Assembly (NCBI RefSeq): GCF_000002235.5
Contig: NW_022145601.1
Coordinates: 5,026,322-5,090,321 of the forward strand
Source: Strongylocentrotus purpuratus
Lineage: Eukaryota > Echinodermata > Echinoidea > Camarodonta > Strongylocentrotidae
DNA length: 64,000 bases
Direction: 5' to 3'
The first letter of the stretch is position 1, and each line of letters starts with the position of its first letter. The notes beneath the pieces are model-generated. The model saw only the letters and a program-made list of their open reading frames with translations, was not told where the DNA came from and made no database searches. A program made the translations under genes and the position numbers. This document shows positions 1 through 12,510 of the stretch, one piece after another.

Positions 1-1859
1 TGACAATTTTAATTTCTGCGAATCAATATTGTGATTGTACCAAATGATTTGCTTTCTATTAGCTACCGATTTCCCTAGATGTATCCACTACTTCCTCAAA
101 GCTCATTTCGGATTTAACAGATTTCCCCTTAATATCTATCACCTTTATCAAAAAATGACGAAAAATTAAGAAATGATAATGACAATGTAATTTTACCCAT
201 GAATCATGTCAATTTGATACCTATTCCATGTTTAAAACTGCAAGTGAAGTTTGAGGATTTAGTGGATATTAATGACTTTGCGAGCCAGAAGGCCCGTTAA
301 TATTTAGTGAGGAGGAAAATGCGATAAGTATGTGACAAGATGTTAATTCGGAATATTTTTAAAGTTTTAAACACAGCTTCTACAAACGTATTCAACTTTA
401 ACAAAATTAAAAATTCATCAATACCTTACACACTTGGACAAAAAAAAATCGTTATAAATGCTGCAAAAGCTTGTTAAACATCTATTAAAAGGATCCCGTA
501 ACTTTGTCTCAGACTCTGAAACAAAATTCTGGATTTAGCTCATGCTGCAATGATAATTATAAACCTTTAGGTCAGTCAGAAACCCCGTGAATGTTACAAG
601 CCGATCGCCTGTCTGATTATCAAGATATTTATGATTGGCATTACATATTTTAAAAACCGTTTGCCAAACGGTTTTCATAACACTACAGTCTATTGGGGAA
701 AACGAGTATGGTAAAACCGGTCACTCAAAGATTTTTACTTTTTTGAGGCACTTCTTGATCATTTTGAAGCGCAATTTTTTTTTAGGGCTTCAATATTACA
801 CCATATCACAGACACTGATAACACGCAGGGCCGTGTATCTCAGATTTTATATTGTTAAACGATCCCTTTAATTAAACAAAACGAATAATGAAGTATACTT
901 TTTCAAGATCAATGCCACAAATTTTGCTTTAATATTTTTCTTCACATCAATGATTTATTCATTATCTTTCATAAGTTTACACAGATTGAAAGTGTTGACA
1001 CTGTTTTAATCCACAGGTAAAACATGTTGGTAGTATTTTCCTGGACTTTGCTAACTTGAACGAGAAGTGAAAATAAAATGCACATCGTCTCACTCTAGTT
1101 ATCGCCCGGGTGTGACCGGAGGATTTTATTTCCAGTTTAAAAAGGTCGTTTCTTTATTCTCGATGATATCTTACACCATCCATGGCAGATCCCCCGAAGG
1201 AATTCGAAAACTACGATTTCCACAAGCCGAGGTCAATGTATGCTTATAATGGTTTAGCATCTCATGTGTAATAATCGTATTACAGGAGAGAGAGAGACAC
1301 ACACACACGCACACACACCACTATACAAAAACCCACATGAAATTAAAGGTATAGTTGAGTATTGGTAATTTCCAAAGTGCCCCTCCAAAACAAATTTGGT
1401 TTATTTCAGTACCATATGAAAGATCATCGAAAAAAACATGGGAGATGATAATAATTCCAAATCAAATGCTCTAATTGTTGTGCAATTTGCTTTCAAAACA
1501 TTATATAAAAGTGTTTGACGTCCGGACATCACTTTTGACTTTCGACGGTTTATTTTTTGAATTTACGTGTTTAGCTCCCTCTATGTCATTTAACAACCAG
1601 CGTATTTACAACGAGTGTTTGAGTTCGTTGGTACGTACAGTACTACAGGTAGCTAGCAGGCGGGTATCCGATCGACCGCGCGCTAGTAATACAGTACAGC
1701 TGATCAATTCCAATACGCTGCTTTCACGTAAAGTATAACACACACAGCTCATATCAGATTATCACCGGCGCCGATCGAACGCTAGACATCTACAGACAAG
1801 CTTTGATTGAAATACGATAACGAGATCGAGATTGGAAAAGGAGCTCGAGGTCACGGACG
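1..1859. other. Gene-free left flank
   Basis: No coding exon or known element is recognised here. ORFs are short and lack coding character. The only simple repeat is a short GA/CA run near 1286-1318. The last 250 bases are richer in GC and could be the upstream region of the possible exon at 1860, but no TATA box or other promoter motif stands out. Confidence 0.5.
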
Positions 1860-2111
1860 ATGGTCGACTCGGACTCAGCTAGTGCTAAGCCTAAGGACAA
1901 GGCTAAGGCTACGCTAAATCGGAATAAGACTAAGTAAGACGGTAAGAGGAAGGAGAGAAACAAGCAATGGCAGCTCGACCATCCGGCCCAGAGGAGGCGC
2001 GGGAGTGGCTGTGAACAAGGCCAGGGTACGGCGGAGAAACTTCGCGAGCTGCAGGCGGCCTTCTCGTTGTCGAGTCTAGAGGATGCAATAGACATGCCAG
2101 CTCACTGAGAG
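1860..2111 (+). pseudogene. Possible broken 5' exon, lysine-rich
   Basis: An ATG at 1860 opens a lysine-rich reading frame (starting MVDSDSASAKPKDKAKATL). It has an in-frame TAA after about 25 codons and a TGA two codons before a good splice donor (GAG|gtaagt at 2112). Between and after the stops the reading still looks protein-like (for example LRELQAAFSLSSLEDAIDM). This suggests a decayed coding exon, perhaps the first exon of the gene whose later exons lie at 3190-5456. The link is inferred only from strand, distance and the donor. It could also be non-coding. Confidence 0.25.
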
Positions 2112-3189
2112 GTAAGTTGAAATGATATACGCCCCACTGCATTGGGTAGGCCTACCGTTTTAATTTGATCTAGTCTAGAGACTAGATGCATGGAATCGGC
2201 AAATTTAAGAAATTACGTTTTGTTATCTCTTGCCTTGGATTTTTAATTCAGATTTCATGAATCATATGATATTGATAGTCTAGCCTAGCCCTAGGTCTAC
2301 AGTAGACCGAAAGCTTCAGTCTCTATATCGTCGGTTGTTCCACTGAGACTACGTCTGGCTCCACTAGACCTCCGGATGAATTTGGTTCAAATGAAAATAT
2401 TGGAAGCATATGCGATCCTACAATATTCAGTGAACGTTGTCGCGTTGAAATCGAGTCTAAAGTGATGAAATTGTAAATAATAATCTCTTTATGGGGTATA
2501 CTATAACTCTCTCTCAAGGTCAATATATTAATTCAGCTATACAACAAGCTACAATTGACCGATTGGCTATTACCTTTTTGAAATTATATATCACAACTAC
2601 ATATTCCGGGATTTTTATGGTAGCAGCTACCGTTGTACGACCGTAGGCGCTATTTTAAATTTATCAAAATTTACCGGGAGCACCGGTAAATTTTTATATT
2701 CAATTTTTTTCGAAAGCAGAAGTGTTGTAGGAGCTAAATTTTCTAGTGCTTATAATACTTCCACAGGGGCATCCAAATATATCAAAATTGTAAAGAATCA
2801 CTATCCACCCAATTTTCAAAATTTCCCAAAACTTTGTAATAGACCCTACCTTTAATGTCCCTCGTTACAACTGCAGTTTTCTTTGTAATGATGACGTGCA
2901 GGGCTAGTCAACCGGGTAAACATCCTGCTCTTTTTAAAAGTCGACAAGGTTATACTATAGCTTGCTTGAGATGTGACTGTCTCATCTATATTTATCTCTA
3001 CCAAAGAGTGTCTCAACTTCACATACATGACAGAGAACCAATGCATCAGTTATTAGTCATGCAAATTCCAAATCTGGCTAGCTGTGATAATTATTAGAGA
3101 ATGCCATCTTCAAAATAATTTCTTTTGGTGATTTAAAATCTGAATGTTTTTTACTTTGTGAATGACTTTCGTTTCTTCACTTTTTACAG

Positions 3190-3332
3190 ATATGAAGAAC
3201 AGACAACACAATCCATCCCCAGCGAAGAAATTCCAAGCAGCAGTAGGGGAATTAGCAGGTGAATAGTACAAGTCACCTTTGACCGCAAATTCATGGAGAA
3301 CTTGGCCTACTCTGCTGATTTGCTCGCTTCAG
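3190..3332 (+). pseudogene. Degraded exon of the transposase-like gene
   Basis: The block lies between tttttacag|ATATG and TTCAG|gtagga. One frame reads through with a single TGA at 3291-3293, followed by IVQVTFDRKFMENLAYSADL. To join the next exon (HTSMLECFHN) in frame, the last codons would have to be read in another frame (ending RFR). That implies a one-base indel near 3320. Confidence 0.45.
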
Positions 3333-3594
3333 GTAGGATTCTGTATACATGTACGAAAGGCTCTGTAAATTGAGAGGAATTTAATGAGAATGCGTTCATT
3401 ACGTACATGTTTGCAAGATTGAGCTCTTTTTCGGTTATGACCTATAAAATTGGGACATATCAGCAGGTCAAGATAATGCATCTTATTTGCTCATGTGTAT
3501 GACATGGGATTTTCAATATTGATTTTGTGGTATGAAAATAATGAAATGCCCTATCATTTATATCAGTTTTTATTATGTTTTCATAATTCCTTAG

Positions 3595-3663
3595 GCACAC
3601 CAGCATGCTCGAGTGTTTCCACAACCATATACTGATGTATGCTTCCAAGCGGTATTCCTTTGA
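3595..3663 (+). pseudogene. Exon with LECFHN-MYASKR motif
   Basis: Acceptor ttccttag|G and donor TTTGA|gtaagt. Translation gives HTSMLECFHNHILMYASKR then YSF, with the last codon split GA|C to the next exon. This is the most recognisable segment of the family. Confidence 0.55.
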
Positions 3664-3979
3664 GTAAGTATTTTTAGTATCATTTTGTATGTTTGAAGTA
3701 AGATTGTGGAAAAGTTGAAACATATCATTACAGTACGGTTACAGTTACAATATCATATTTTGAAGCAAATAGCAAAGTTAATGAAAAATTATGAATGACA
3801 TCTATATAAATGCTGAAATCACTTTTGGATGCATGCAGAGTCTTGAAACAGCAGACTTTGTATCGTACTTGTGTCGGTACCTGATGTTAAGTCAAGTTGG
3901 AGTGGTTGTAGCAGGGAAATGTAACTACCTTTAATTAAGAGTCAATAATTTACAACACAAATCCAGAACTGAAGTGAAT

Positions 3980-4212
3980 GGCTCGTATTCACAAAGGAGG
4001 TTTGTACAAACCATGGTTTGGCCAAGGTTTACATCTATGGAATGCCATTTGTAAACTGATGGAGAAGGAATGTAAACTCCATACTTGTTAACAATGTTAA
4101 TTTACAATTTACGGTATGCGAGCAGCATTCCATGGATGTAAACCATCGTCAAACCATGGTTTGTACAAACCTCCTACAAACCTCCTACAAACCTCCTTTG
4201 TGACTACGGGCC
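3980..4212. repeat. Inverted-repeat MITE in pseudogene intron
   Basis: The left end (GGCTCGTATTCACAAAGGAG) and right end (reverse complement of CCTTTGTGACTACGGGCC) form inverted repeats of about 55 bases. Both carry TTTGTACAAACCATGG. The right arm has an extra three-fold 11-bp repeat (ctacaaacctc). No open frame lies inside, so this is a non-autonomous element. Its TTCACAAAG core resembles that of MITE family C. Confidence 0.65.
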
Positions 4213-4295
4213 AATGAGTCTGAGATTTGTCTAAAGCATTTACTATTCATTCATCATGATAGTGGTAATACCAATTGTTTGTCTTATCCATCCAG

Positions 4296-4391
4296 CTACC
4301 CAGCAAACCGGGCAAGGAATTTGCTTGCGGTCATCGACTACATGGCACACAAGGACAGGCCCGACCAGATTGATGAACAAGGCAATACAAA
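4296..4391 (+). pseudogene. Exon with RNLLAVIDY motif
   Basis: Acceptor tatccatccag|CTACCC and donor ACAAA|gtgagt. Reads YPANRARNLLAVIDYMAHK then a short polar stretch ending NTK. Open throughout and in phase with both neighbours. Confidence 0.55.
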
Positions 4392-4796
4392 GTGAGTGGA
4401 AATTAGAAAGAAAGAAAAAAAGGTTTTCTTTTCTTTCTTGTTTTTCCTATTTTTATTTGTACATTTTTTTTTAGATGGACAAGGCAATCCAAAGTGGGTG
4501 GAGTAAAAAAAAAAAACATGATTTTTTGTTTTCCCTGTGTAGTTGGACAGGGCAATCCGAATTGGCAGTTCTTTCCCATGAAATTTATCAATTTTGGGGA
4601 AATTATTAAATATCTAATTGTCCTTCCTGGGAACGCCCCTTTTAAATCGCCAAAATATGACGTCATCTAAAGAAGTTGTCCCTGTACACGACGCACATCT
4701 AAATTATGTAGATGACGGACTGTAAGCTGATGGTTTGTCAATCATGCTGCTGATTTTGGACCCTAAATGCGGACTTGGATTCAGTGTAATAATATA

Positions 4797-5103
4797 CTTG
4801 GTGTGTAATGCAAGGTTCTGGAGTCATCAAAATCATCATAAATTTGGCAGAGTTTTGGTAAAGTAACAATCACTTACACAGAAAGATGTATATGGGACAA
4901 CACACATGGTGTCGGCCTGTCGGGGCTAGTACTACCCTGATTTCCTTATCTTTCTATGCTCATTACTAAGCCAGTATACATTTTCTTCCAAAATTGTTTG
5001 GCACATGAAATTTATTTGTAATCTTGAACATTCAGTGTAAGTTTCGTTAGATTCTGTGAGAATTCATTTTCTTTTTTTACCAGAACTCAAGTTTATCTTT
5101 AAG
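4797..5103 (+). repeat. MITE-A, right part only
   Basis: About 300 bases match the right three quarters of the complete element at 13512-13910, including the 'tatatgggac' and 'ccagaactcaagtttatctttaa' segments. The left inverted repeat is missing. It lies in the last intron of the transposase-like pseudogene, 88 bases before the last exon. Confidence 0.65.
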
Positions 5104-5191
5104 AGATATGAATCATTTCCAATTGACAAGAATGAGTGTGCATATAATGCAACTTGTTACATTTTGCATGTTCTTTTATTTTATGATACAG

Positions 5192-5456
5192 ATATGTTGC
5201 AGTATGGTCAAAGCGTGCCAACAACTACGTGGCCCGGAAGGAGAAGGTCCCCAAGACCTACCCCTACATGTATGTACAAGGACTCATCGGTGCGATACTG
5301 GAACGCAGAGAACAGGACCAAGGACCACTGTTCTCGAAGGCTGTTCTGCTCCCTGATGACCCTAGACACACAAGGCCCCGGCTTGCACCATTTCCTCCAC
5401 CACAAGTTGATGTGATCCTAGCTAGGAGACTAGGCCGATTAGAGAAATCCATGTAA
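5192..5456 (+). pseudogene. Terminal exon of transposase-like gene
   Basis: Acceptor ttatgatacag|A. Reads YVAVWSKRANNYVARKEKV, then PKTYPYMYVQGLIGAILERR, then a proline-rich tail ending LGRLEKSM and TAA. It is the longest open block of the locus. About 580 bases further on an AATAAA could serve as poly(A) signal. Confidence 0.55.
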
Positions 5457-7369
5457 TCCTCTGTAGTGAACATTTGGGATTGTCTGACTTGAGAACTGCT
5501 TTTTTTCGAGCAGAGACTAAGGGATCCAAATGGCGTCCTTCCGTCCATCCTCCGTGACTGTACACAAATTTGAATGAAGTCTAATGTGAAATCTTACCTG
5601 CAAAAATCAATTAGGGTTGCTAACTTTCCAACCCTGCATCTGTTTGTAACCATACTTGATTGGTAGATGCCCTTTATTGGCCTCCATGATATTCTGGAGT
5701 TGAAGGTCACATAAGTAGGTCAAAGGTCAAATGAGGTTCATTGTTGCATGATTGCATGCAAGACTCTTAATCACCTCGATTTAATTTGTCCATGTGGCAT
5801 GTTTTAGGCTATCTTGAGGATTGGTTGGAACTTAACATTTTGGACTCATTTGGTTGCTAATGATTTTGTGGTCCGGAGGTGAAAGATTGCATGGCTTAGC
5901 ATTACGAGCATGTATTCTTGATATGTCAGAGACCCTTTGACAAAATACCACCAAACTTGATACTTGAGTGTCCCTGGGGATCATGGGGATGTGGTTATCT
6001 GGAGAAAAAAAATCACATAACACATGATATACATGTACCAGAAATAAATTGTTATTGTTGCTAGATTAGCCACCATGCTTGGCACTTGTATATTGTATTA
6101 CAATAAGAGGTTGGCAAGTTTACAAATGGAAGAAATGTAGGAATATAAAAGACAAATTGTGACATCAGTGTATAAAAGCTCTATGTGATTTATACAATTC
6201 ATAATTTGTGATAAAATCAGTGCTTGCTCATGTGGAAATGGTGGATATTTCAATTTGTATCTATTTGGCAACCTACATGTATATTCCTTGAAGAAGTTAC
6301 GGTAGTAATTATAAAATTTACAGCCAAGAGGTCAAACCATGAGTCAACAATGTGTTTGGTTTTAGTGACTGTGCATGTAACTGAGGTGACAGTCGATCAT
6401 GAAAAAGACTATACTTCGGAACCTGTTGAAAATCAACATGGACAGAAGAAAGATTTGTAGAATATCTTATTGTAAATAGTCTTCATTTTTTGTTTAATGC
6501 AATCAATGTGACTAAAATAATGCAAGCGAAAAAGAGAAATGATCACAAGACAGCAAAACGGTTGGTTTCATGCATCATTTGAATCAATGAACGTGAATCA
6601 GCTCAACGCCAAAGTATTGCGGTTCAAGGTTATACCATCAAGAGATATGCTGCCTGTAACTACTTTGTAGTTTGAAAGGGTGTATAAAGGAATAAGGATA
6701 CAGTTGGGCAGGCGAGTCTTTCTGTTGGTCTATTGTAAAAAACTGGGTCAAATTTTTTCCAATTTTTTTGCAAATTGTAATAAAACTTGGTATACCGATT
6801 GACCCGAGGGTGTGCAAGACACATTTGTTGTGTCTGTCTGTTAAGGTACCTCCATGGTAACCAAGCTTTGCACAAAGAATACAATTTTGTTTTAATAATC
6901 TTGTGGAGCATATTCTTTCCAAGTTTTAGCAATTTTATAGTTTTGGTATCTTTGATGAGGCATTATAATAACAGTATAAAACTCAATGCATGTGCAGTGT
7001 GTAAAATAAGTATGTGAGCAAACTATTGGAAGTAGTTTGATCGATTCATATGAAACTCAGTACACACAACGCAGAATTGTCTTTTGTGTGCGTATAGGAC
7101 ATGACCAGTTTTGAAATGTCTGTGCTATTTTTTTGAAAAACCTTATGTTGGATGTTAATCACTTGAGGTGATATTCATAGTCGAGCATTAGGGAAGATGA
7201 AAGACATATATGTACCTAACTATACTTAATTTTGTGCTGAAACTGATATGATTCAGGATTTGAGATCGATATGGAGTATGTATACATGTATACTCGTACA
7301 CATTAAGGAAAAGAATCACTCAGACAATTTTTAAAGCATTTATATATAAAGTAAGATGTGAAACTTAAA
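5457..7369. other. 3' flank, nothing recognised
   Basis: AT-rich unique-looking sequence. The AATAAA at 6043 may end the pseudogene transcript. Short ORFs on both strands have no family resemblance. Confidence 0.4.
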
Positions 7370-7575
7370 AGATAAAACCAGTTATGGTCATGCAACTGCA
7401 TTGTGAAAGGATTGTTGTGGAATCGATCAGAAAAGGTTGATCATCTAGCATATAAGTCTTGGTGTGTACTGCAAGGTTCTAGAATCATCGAAATGATAAA
7501 AAAATTGGCCCAGTCTTGGTAAAGTTACAAGCACTGTACACAGAAAGATGTATATGGGACTACGCACAAGTGCGC
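7370..7575 (+). repeat. MITE-A, left half only
   Basis: It matches the left half of the 13512-13910 element (the segment from the inverted repeat through 'ggttgatcat', 'ggcccagtcttggtaaagtt' and 'atgtatatgggacta') and then stops. It is more diverged than the other copies. Confidence 0.55.
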
Positions 7576-7685
7576 GACACATGCGTTATATCTATCAAGT
7601 CCAAATAGATATAATAATTTACCAAATATATCAATTAGTAGGCAGTTTCTCGGCAAAATTTGTATGATCACGTACTAGTCAAAAC

Positions 7686-7750
7686 ATTGTGTGCGGGCAA
7701 GCACTGAATCAAATGACCGGGGTAATAGTATATTTGTCAAGCGCGTAGAA
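7686..7750 (+). repeat. SINE body fragment
   Basis: The segment 'gtgtgcgggcaagc...gaccggggtaata' matches the body of the SINE at 41001-41264, with no tRNA-like head and no (ATT)n tail. It is a truncated, diverged relic. Confidence 0.5.
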
Positions 7751-8439
7751 ACATTACTGTTATAGATACTTTTCTTTGGTAAACTTATCTACACATTGCC
7801 TATAGAGTATGTCAAGTTTTTATGAAAGACACAAGATAAGATGTATATAAATAAGCAGTAACTAATAAGTAACAAGACATGGTGGTATACAAATAAAGTA
7901 TATTGCTCCTTCTTAATGACGACGGTTAAAGTTGTCATAGCGATAGATGCTAAATAAAAATGTGCCTTTTTTAATACACATGATCTGTTTGTATGCAATG
8001 GTTGAAATCAACATCACGTTTAAATATTGCCTTCATTACAGCAATTATAATTTGTATTCATCTCAATAATGTTGTGTAAATTTAACTGTTAGTTATGGCC
8101 GAATAAAGCTTTCAATGTACACCATAAAAATATGTTATGTATCTTCATTTTAGCATTACTATAATTATATTAAAATCTTATGTCTTTACACATTTACAAG
8201 TTATCACGTACTGACGTAGGTCATGCAATACACAGGCACTGTAGAACACAACTTATTTACAAGAAGTTACAATCACTTTTTTTTTTTAAACTTTACAATT
8301 GCATGCAGTACCAAAATAAGAATACTGAAAAACACTGCATTATGGACAAGTATGAATCAAGTAAGATGTTAAATTAATTCACTACTGTTATTCATTATAG
8401 TATACTGATACAACAATTTTTAATATTTTTTTTAATTTA

Positions 8440-9537
8440 TTTCTTTTTATTTCTCCACTTTCCCTTTAGCCATGTACCTTCATGTTCATATGTTAAAGGT
8501 GTCGCTCTGGACCTATAACATATGATAAGACAAAAAATCCACCAGTTATTTCTGATTTCTATCAAATTTTTAGATTTTGTGTTGTTGTTGTTGTTTGGTA
8601 TTATCGGCGTTTCATTCTTTTTTAGAATATTTACGCCTTTCACTTTATTTCTTTTTTTTCTTCTATTTTTGGTACTATTTGTCAATTCATATTCATCTCT
8701 TTTTTTTGGATAATATAATCTCAGATCTACTGGTCCATGAAAACCCCTCACCGCAATTGGCACCTTCCTGCCAGACCGGCGCGGTACATTGCGCAATCTT
8801 CTCGGCCATCATTGGCCTAGGCAACTCTGGTGCCGGTGAGAGGATTCTGGGGTAGATCTTTTGAGTCTCTTGTTTGGGGTTTACCGTCCTCAATCCGTCT
8901 TTACTCTTTCTTACCTTTTCTCTTCTAGTATTTTTTCATTTTGTAAAACCTTATTTTTCTATCAAACTTCAAAGTGGGTATCAACATCTTAGGGCATTTG
9001 GTTGTCGTGCGATATGTGCCAAAAAAAAAATGTGGATTTAGTAATTCCTTTTTGAATGAAACATGGATTTAGCTTCTTTTGGAATTGAATGGATTTATAA
9101 TAATAATAATAAAAACGTTACTTATAAAGCGCTTACCACCGAAGTCTCTAAGCTCTAAGCGATTTAGCTCCTTTTGGAATGAAACTGTAATAATGTTGTT
9201 TACTTTCTTTTCGAAAGGTTATATTTATGTGTGATTTTACTATTATTATTTAAAAGGAAAGGTTTGCTGCTAAATTTGAATAAAATTTCAGTGACTTTAT
9301 TGAGAAAATATGATTTATTTTTTATTTTTTAGGTACAATAACATGTTTCATTCCAAAGGAGCTAAATCCACGAAAATAAAAAATCAAAAAATTTAGTAAA
9401 CATCAGAAAAGCCGAAGGGAAGATTTTTTCTTATCATTATTGGCAGATAATCAGGTCCATGCAGGGTGACACCTTTAACATATATAACAACATGAAGGTA
9501 TACATGGCTAAAGGGAAAGTGGAGAAATAAAAAAGGC
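8440..9537. mobile_element. 1.1-kb element with 65-bp inverted repeats
   Basis: The left arm (about 8445-8513) and right arm (about 9453-9533) are reverse complements over roughly 65 bases. Both carry TTCTCCACTTTCCCTTTAGC at the outer side and GTTAAAGGTGTC at the inner side. The interior has only short ORFs, so the element is non-autonomous. It contains several direct and inverted copies of a 25-base motif around GATTTAGCTCCTTTTGGAAT (near 9033, 9062, 9164 and inverted near 9341). One more copy lies just outside the right arm at 9561. A GCGCTTTATAA-type tail scrap with (AAT)n sits near 9097-9140. Confidence 0.6.
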
Positions 9538-12073
9538 AATTTACTCAGAAGTACCCAAAGTGGATTTGGCTCCTTTTGGAATGAAACTCTTCACATATTA
9601 TAAAAGGAAGACAAGTAATATAATGGGGGGGGGGTAAAAGACTAATGGTAGAAGTGGAAAGGAACAATGATTCTATAATGGAATGTTTAAAGATGAATTC
9701 ATGAACTACGAAACGGGAATGTGAGATGGATACAACGTCAAAAAATTCTGCAATAAATTCTTTTTTTTTTCTAAATTGGAAGGGAAACACAAAAAGTAAA
9801 TGGGGGCAGGAGTTGAAGAATAGAAGAAAACGAGAAGGAAATCATAATGCTGTTAAAGAAATTCTTCAGTAAGATTTTAATAAGTAAATAATTTCATGAA
9901 CTAAGAAATGGGAAAGTGGGAATGGTAAATCTTACATCATCATAATTTTCCTTTAATTATTTGTTATGTTAATATTTTTGTGTTTATGTTTGATTTTAAT
10001 CACATGTCTAATGTGAGTTATGATTGTCACCTGTGTCACTAGCCTATTAGATAAAATGAAAACATATATATTCACACGCCGCACTAATGCAATTAAAACA
10101 GAATATTTTTATCTCTGAGTCAGTATAATTTCTTTTCTACGGTGTTAACCTTAAAGTCCTTTTCATCAGTTGTTATTCTATTAAAATAGTGTGACGATTT
10201 TTTTTAGTTGCTCAGTTTTACCTCCTTCTCTCTTTCTATTTGCTATCGGGTTTTTTTTACCCCAAATATCACTTCCCAATTCTCAAATGCAATCCCGATG
10301 GCAATCATGCACTAAAGACGAGAAACAGAAAATCCAATCTGATCCGTACGCATGAACATCTCGATATTGATAGCAAATAAAGGAACTTATTTCGACCTCT
10401 TTATGTTTTCACCTTTGAGTGATCAGTAATTTCCGAGGAATTTAACAATGCCACAATGATGTCTTTTTTTAAAATCTTTGGATGACTCATGCTCTATTCC
10501 ATTATAAGCGATCACATCATAAAGGATGAATACATCCATGTCCTAAACGATCTCTATAAAGTAATGGATGTTTTTTTTTCTTTCAACGTGCCCCGGTGAG
10601 AGAGAAGCTAGCTATCTTTGAGGAAAATCTATATTTTATATTCAAAGAGCGCGTTACGTTATTATTCCAATCCGCTGGGAATTATGCACTTTCCTCTTAT
10701 GTGTACATTCCCTGGAGTGAAATAGTATATTTGCATTTTAATTGATTAGAGAGTGAAAGTATTACTTTTGAATCATGCCAATGCTTGCCAGACATAGCGA
10801 CAACCTACAATCTATGTATGCAAAGTGATTTTTTTTTGTCACATATATGCTATTATGTATACCAAGTGAATTGAACTAGGGATTCTGAAGAGAAACACGC
10901 ATAAATAATTGAAATACATCAGTAAATAAACAGATCCACTGCGTCAGAGGTTTGTCAAACATAGCGACAACTCATGAAACTTGTAAGCAAAGTAAATTCC
11001 TTCCAAATATATGCTGCAAAGCCTGCCTGCTAGTATGCATATGTCAGGTGAATTAGGCTGGTAAAAATATATTAGCCATTAGCAAACCGGTAAATCCAAA
11101 TTCAAACCACTTACCTGCACTTCCAATCAGATACTCATCTGTTCATTAATAATTTCGCTCGCTGCTGGCTGAATGTATCACCTGTTTTAAAGTCCCAGCT
11201 GCTGTATTTTACATCCCAGCACAGAGACGAAAACTACAATAACAATTTATCTCGCTGAAACAGTAAACGATTTCAATAATACAATCCACGGGATGTATGG
11301 ACGTTACATTCCACGCAAAGAACAATCGAAGTCAAATGATGCAGCGATAGCTACCAGAGTATGTAGTCTGCTGTCGCCTCTGCTCAAACGCGGATAGCAC
11401 AACACGGCGTTTGTCGTAGCTCACTTAGTTACTACACCACATCTTTAAATAAAGAGGCACCCATTTGTCTTTATTTTGCTCTCCGAAGTGATCCGAGCTT
11501 TTCCCGTCTTAGGTGGTGCGTGTCAAAGGTTCTAAAGGGTTTAATAAACACCTATTGTCATTTACAAAGGCGCATAGGTCACTGATGAATGTAGCGGCTT
11601 GTACGTAGAGAGTGTGTAACAAGTAAACCGGCACCCGGCACGTGAATGGGATGCCAATCAATAATGATAAATAGTGACGATGTCTGTTTTCCAACCACCG
11701 AACGAGGCACGATCAAATTGGCAACGCCAAGAGAAAGGATGTTCCTACTGATCTGAACTGATGGTGTTTCGTCGTTCTTTACCAGATTTCGTTCTGATTT
11801 AGGCCTTTAAATACGATTGGTTACCTGTGACGTTCACTTCCATATAATTTTTTGTATAAATAAATCTGATTTTTTTATTAAAATCTAGTAAATGCATGTT
11901 AACAAATTGAATGCAGAAAAATGAAAATAATATTACTATACCTTAGTTCAATTTGATACAGATGATACCTTTATATTTGCCATATATAGTGGAAGGTAAA
12001 CGGTTTATTGATGATTTGAACATACTTCCTTTCTGTCAATTGTCACTTGAATTAATTCATCCTTGTTGATTCA

Positions 12074-12074
<1 letters not shown>
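9538..12074. other. Gene-poor stretch, one possible first exon
   Basis: Mostly AT-rich with nothing recognised. On the minus strand a perfect donor (GAAGTGCAG|gtaagt, plus positions near 11107-11122) is preceded by a GC-richer stretch at 11150-11450. This would suit a non-coding first exon of a gene running leftward, but no coding exon follows in the window. Confidence 0.25.

Positions 12075-12077
<3 letters not shown>

Positions 12078-12122
<45 letters not shown>
12078..12122. repeat. (TA)n microsatellite
   Basis: About 22 uninterrupted TA dinucleotides. Confidence 0.9.
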
Positions 12123-12126
<4 letters not shown>

Positions 12127-12274
12127 ATATATGTACCCAAACAAAATTGAAGGCCTAGAAAATACGAATTATGTTCGTTGCTTTCTACCTCATTTAAGGC
12201 TCAGTAAGCTTTCCCCTGAGCATCCGTTTTTTTAATAAATAAAAACAGCTTGTCGAGTTGAAGGGTGTGTGTGA

Positions 12275-12468
12275 GTGAGAGAGAGAGAGAGAGACAGGCA
12301 GAGAGAGACATAGAGAGAGGGGGAGGGAGACAGAGAGAGAGAGAGAGGAGAGAGAGACAGACAGACAGACAGACAGAGAGAGAGAGGGGGGAGAGAGAGA
12401 CAGACAGACATAGAGAGACAGAGAGAGACAGAGAGGGAGGGAGACAGAGACAGAGAGAGATCAGAAAA

Positions 12469-12506
<38 letters not shown>

Positions 12507-12508
12507 GA
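12275..12508. repeat. (GA)n / GACA microsatellite
   Basis: Purine-rich array of GA with GACA and GGGA variants. The ORFs seen here on both strands (Ser-Leu or Arg-Glu repeats) are products of the repeat, not genes. Confidence 0.9.
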
Positions 12509-12510
12509 TG

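Larger units (their letters stand above)
3190..5456 (+). pseudogene. Transposase-like uncharacterised family, likely pseudogene
   Basis: Four plus-strand blocks bounded by splice signals (3190-3332, 3595-3663, 4296-4391, 5192-5456) give the C-terminal half of a protein family common in fish, cnidarian and echinoderm genomes. I recall the family by its pattern: a Phe-His-Asn element, then MYASKR, then RNLLAVIDY, then WSKR and a YPYMYVQGL helix. The last three blocks join in phase (GA|C, AA|A) and run open to TAA at 5454. The first block joins out of phase and has a TGA inside an otherwise open frame, so the locus is probably a pseudogene. Function is unknown. Origin from a DNA transposon is my inference, because the family is multicopy and often linked to transposase-like proteins. 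Its introns hold two MITEs. An AATAAA lies at 6043-6048. Confidence 0.5.

Noticed and set aside
1790-2142. Minus-strand Ser/Leu-rich ORFs
   Set aside because: Shadows of the lysine-rich plus-strand frame at 1860-2111.
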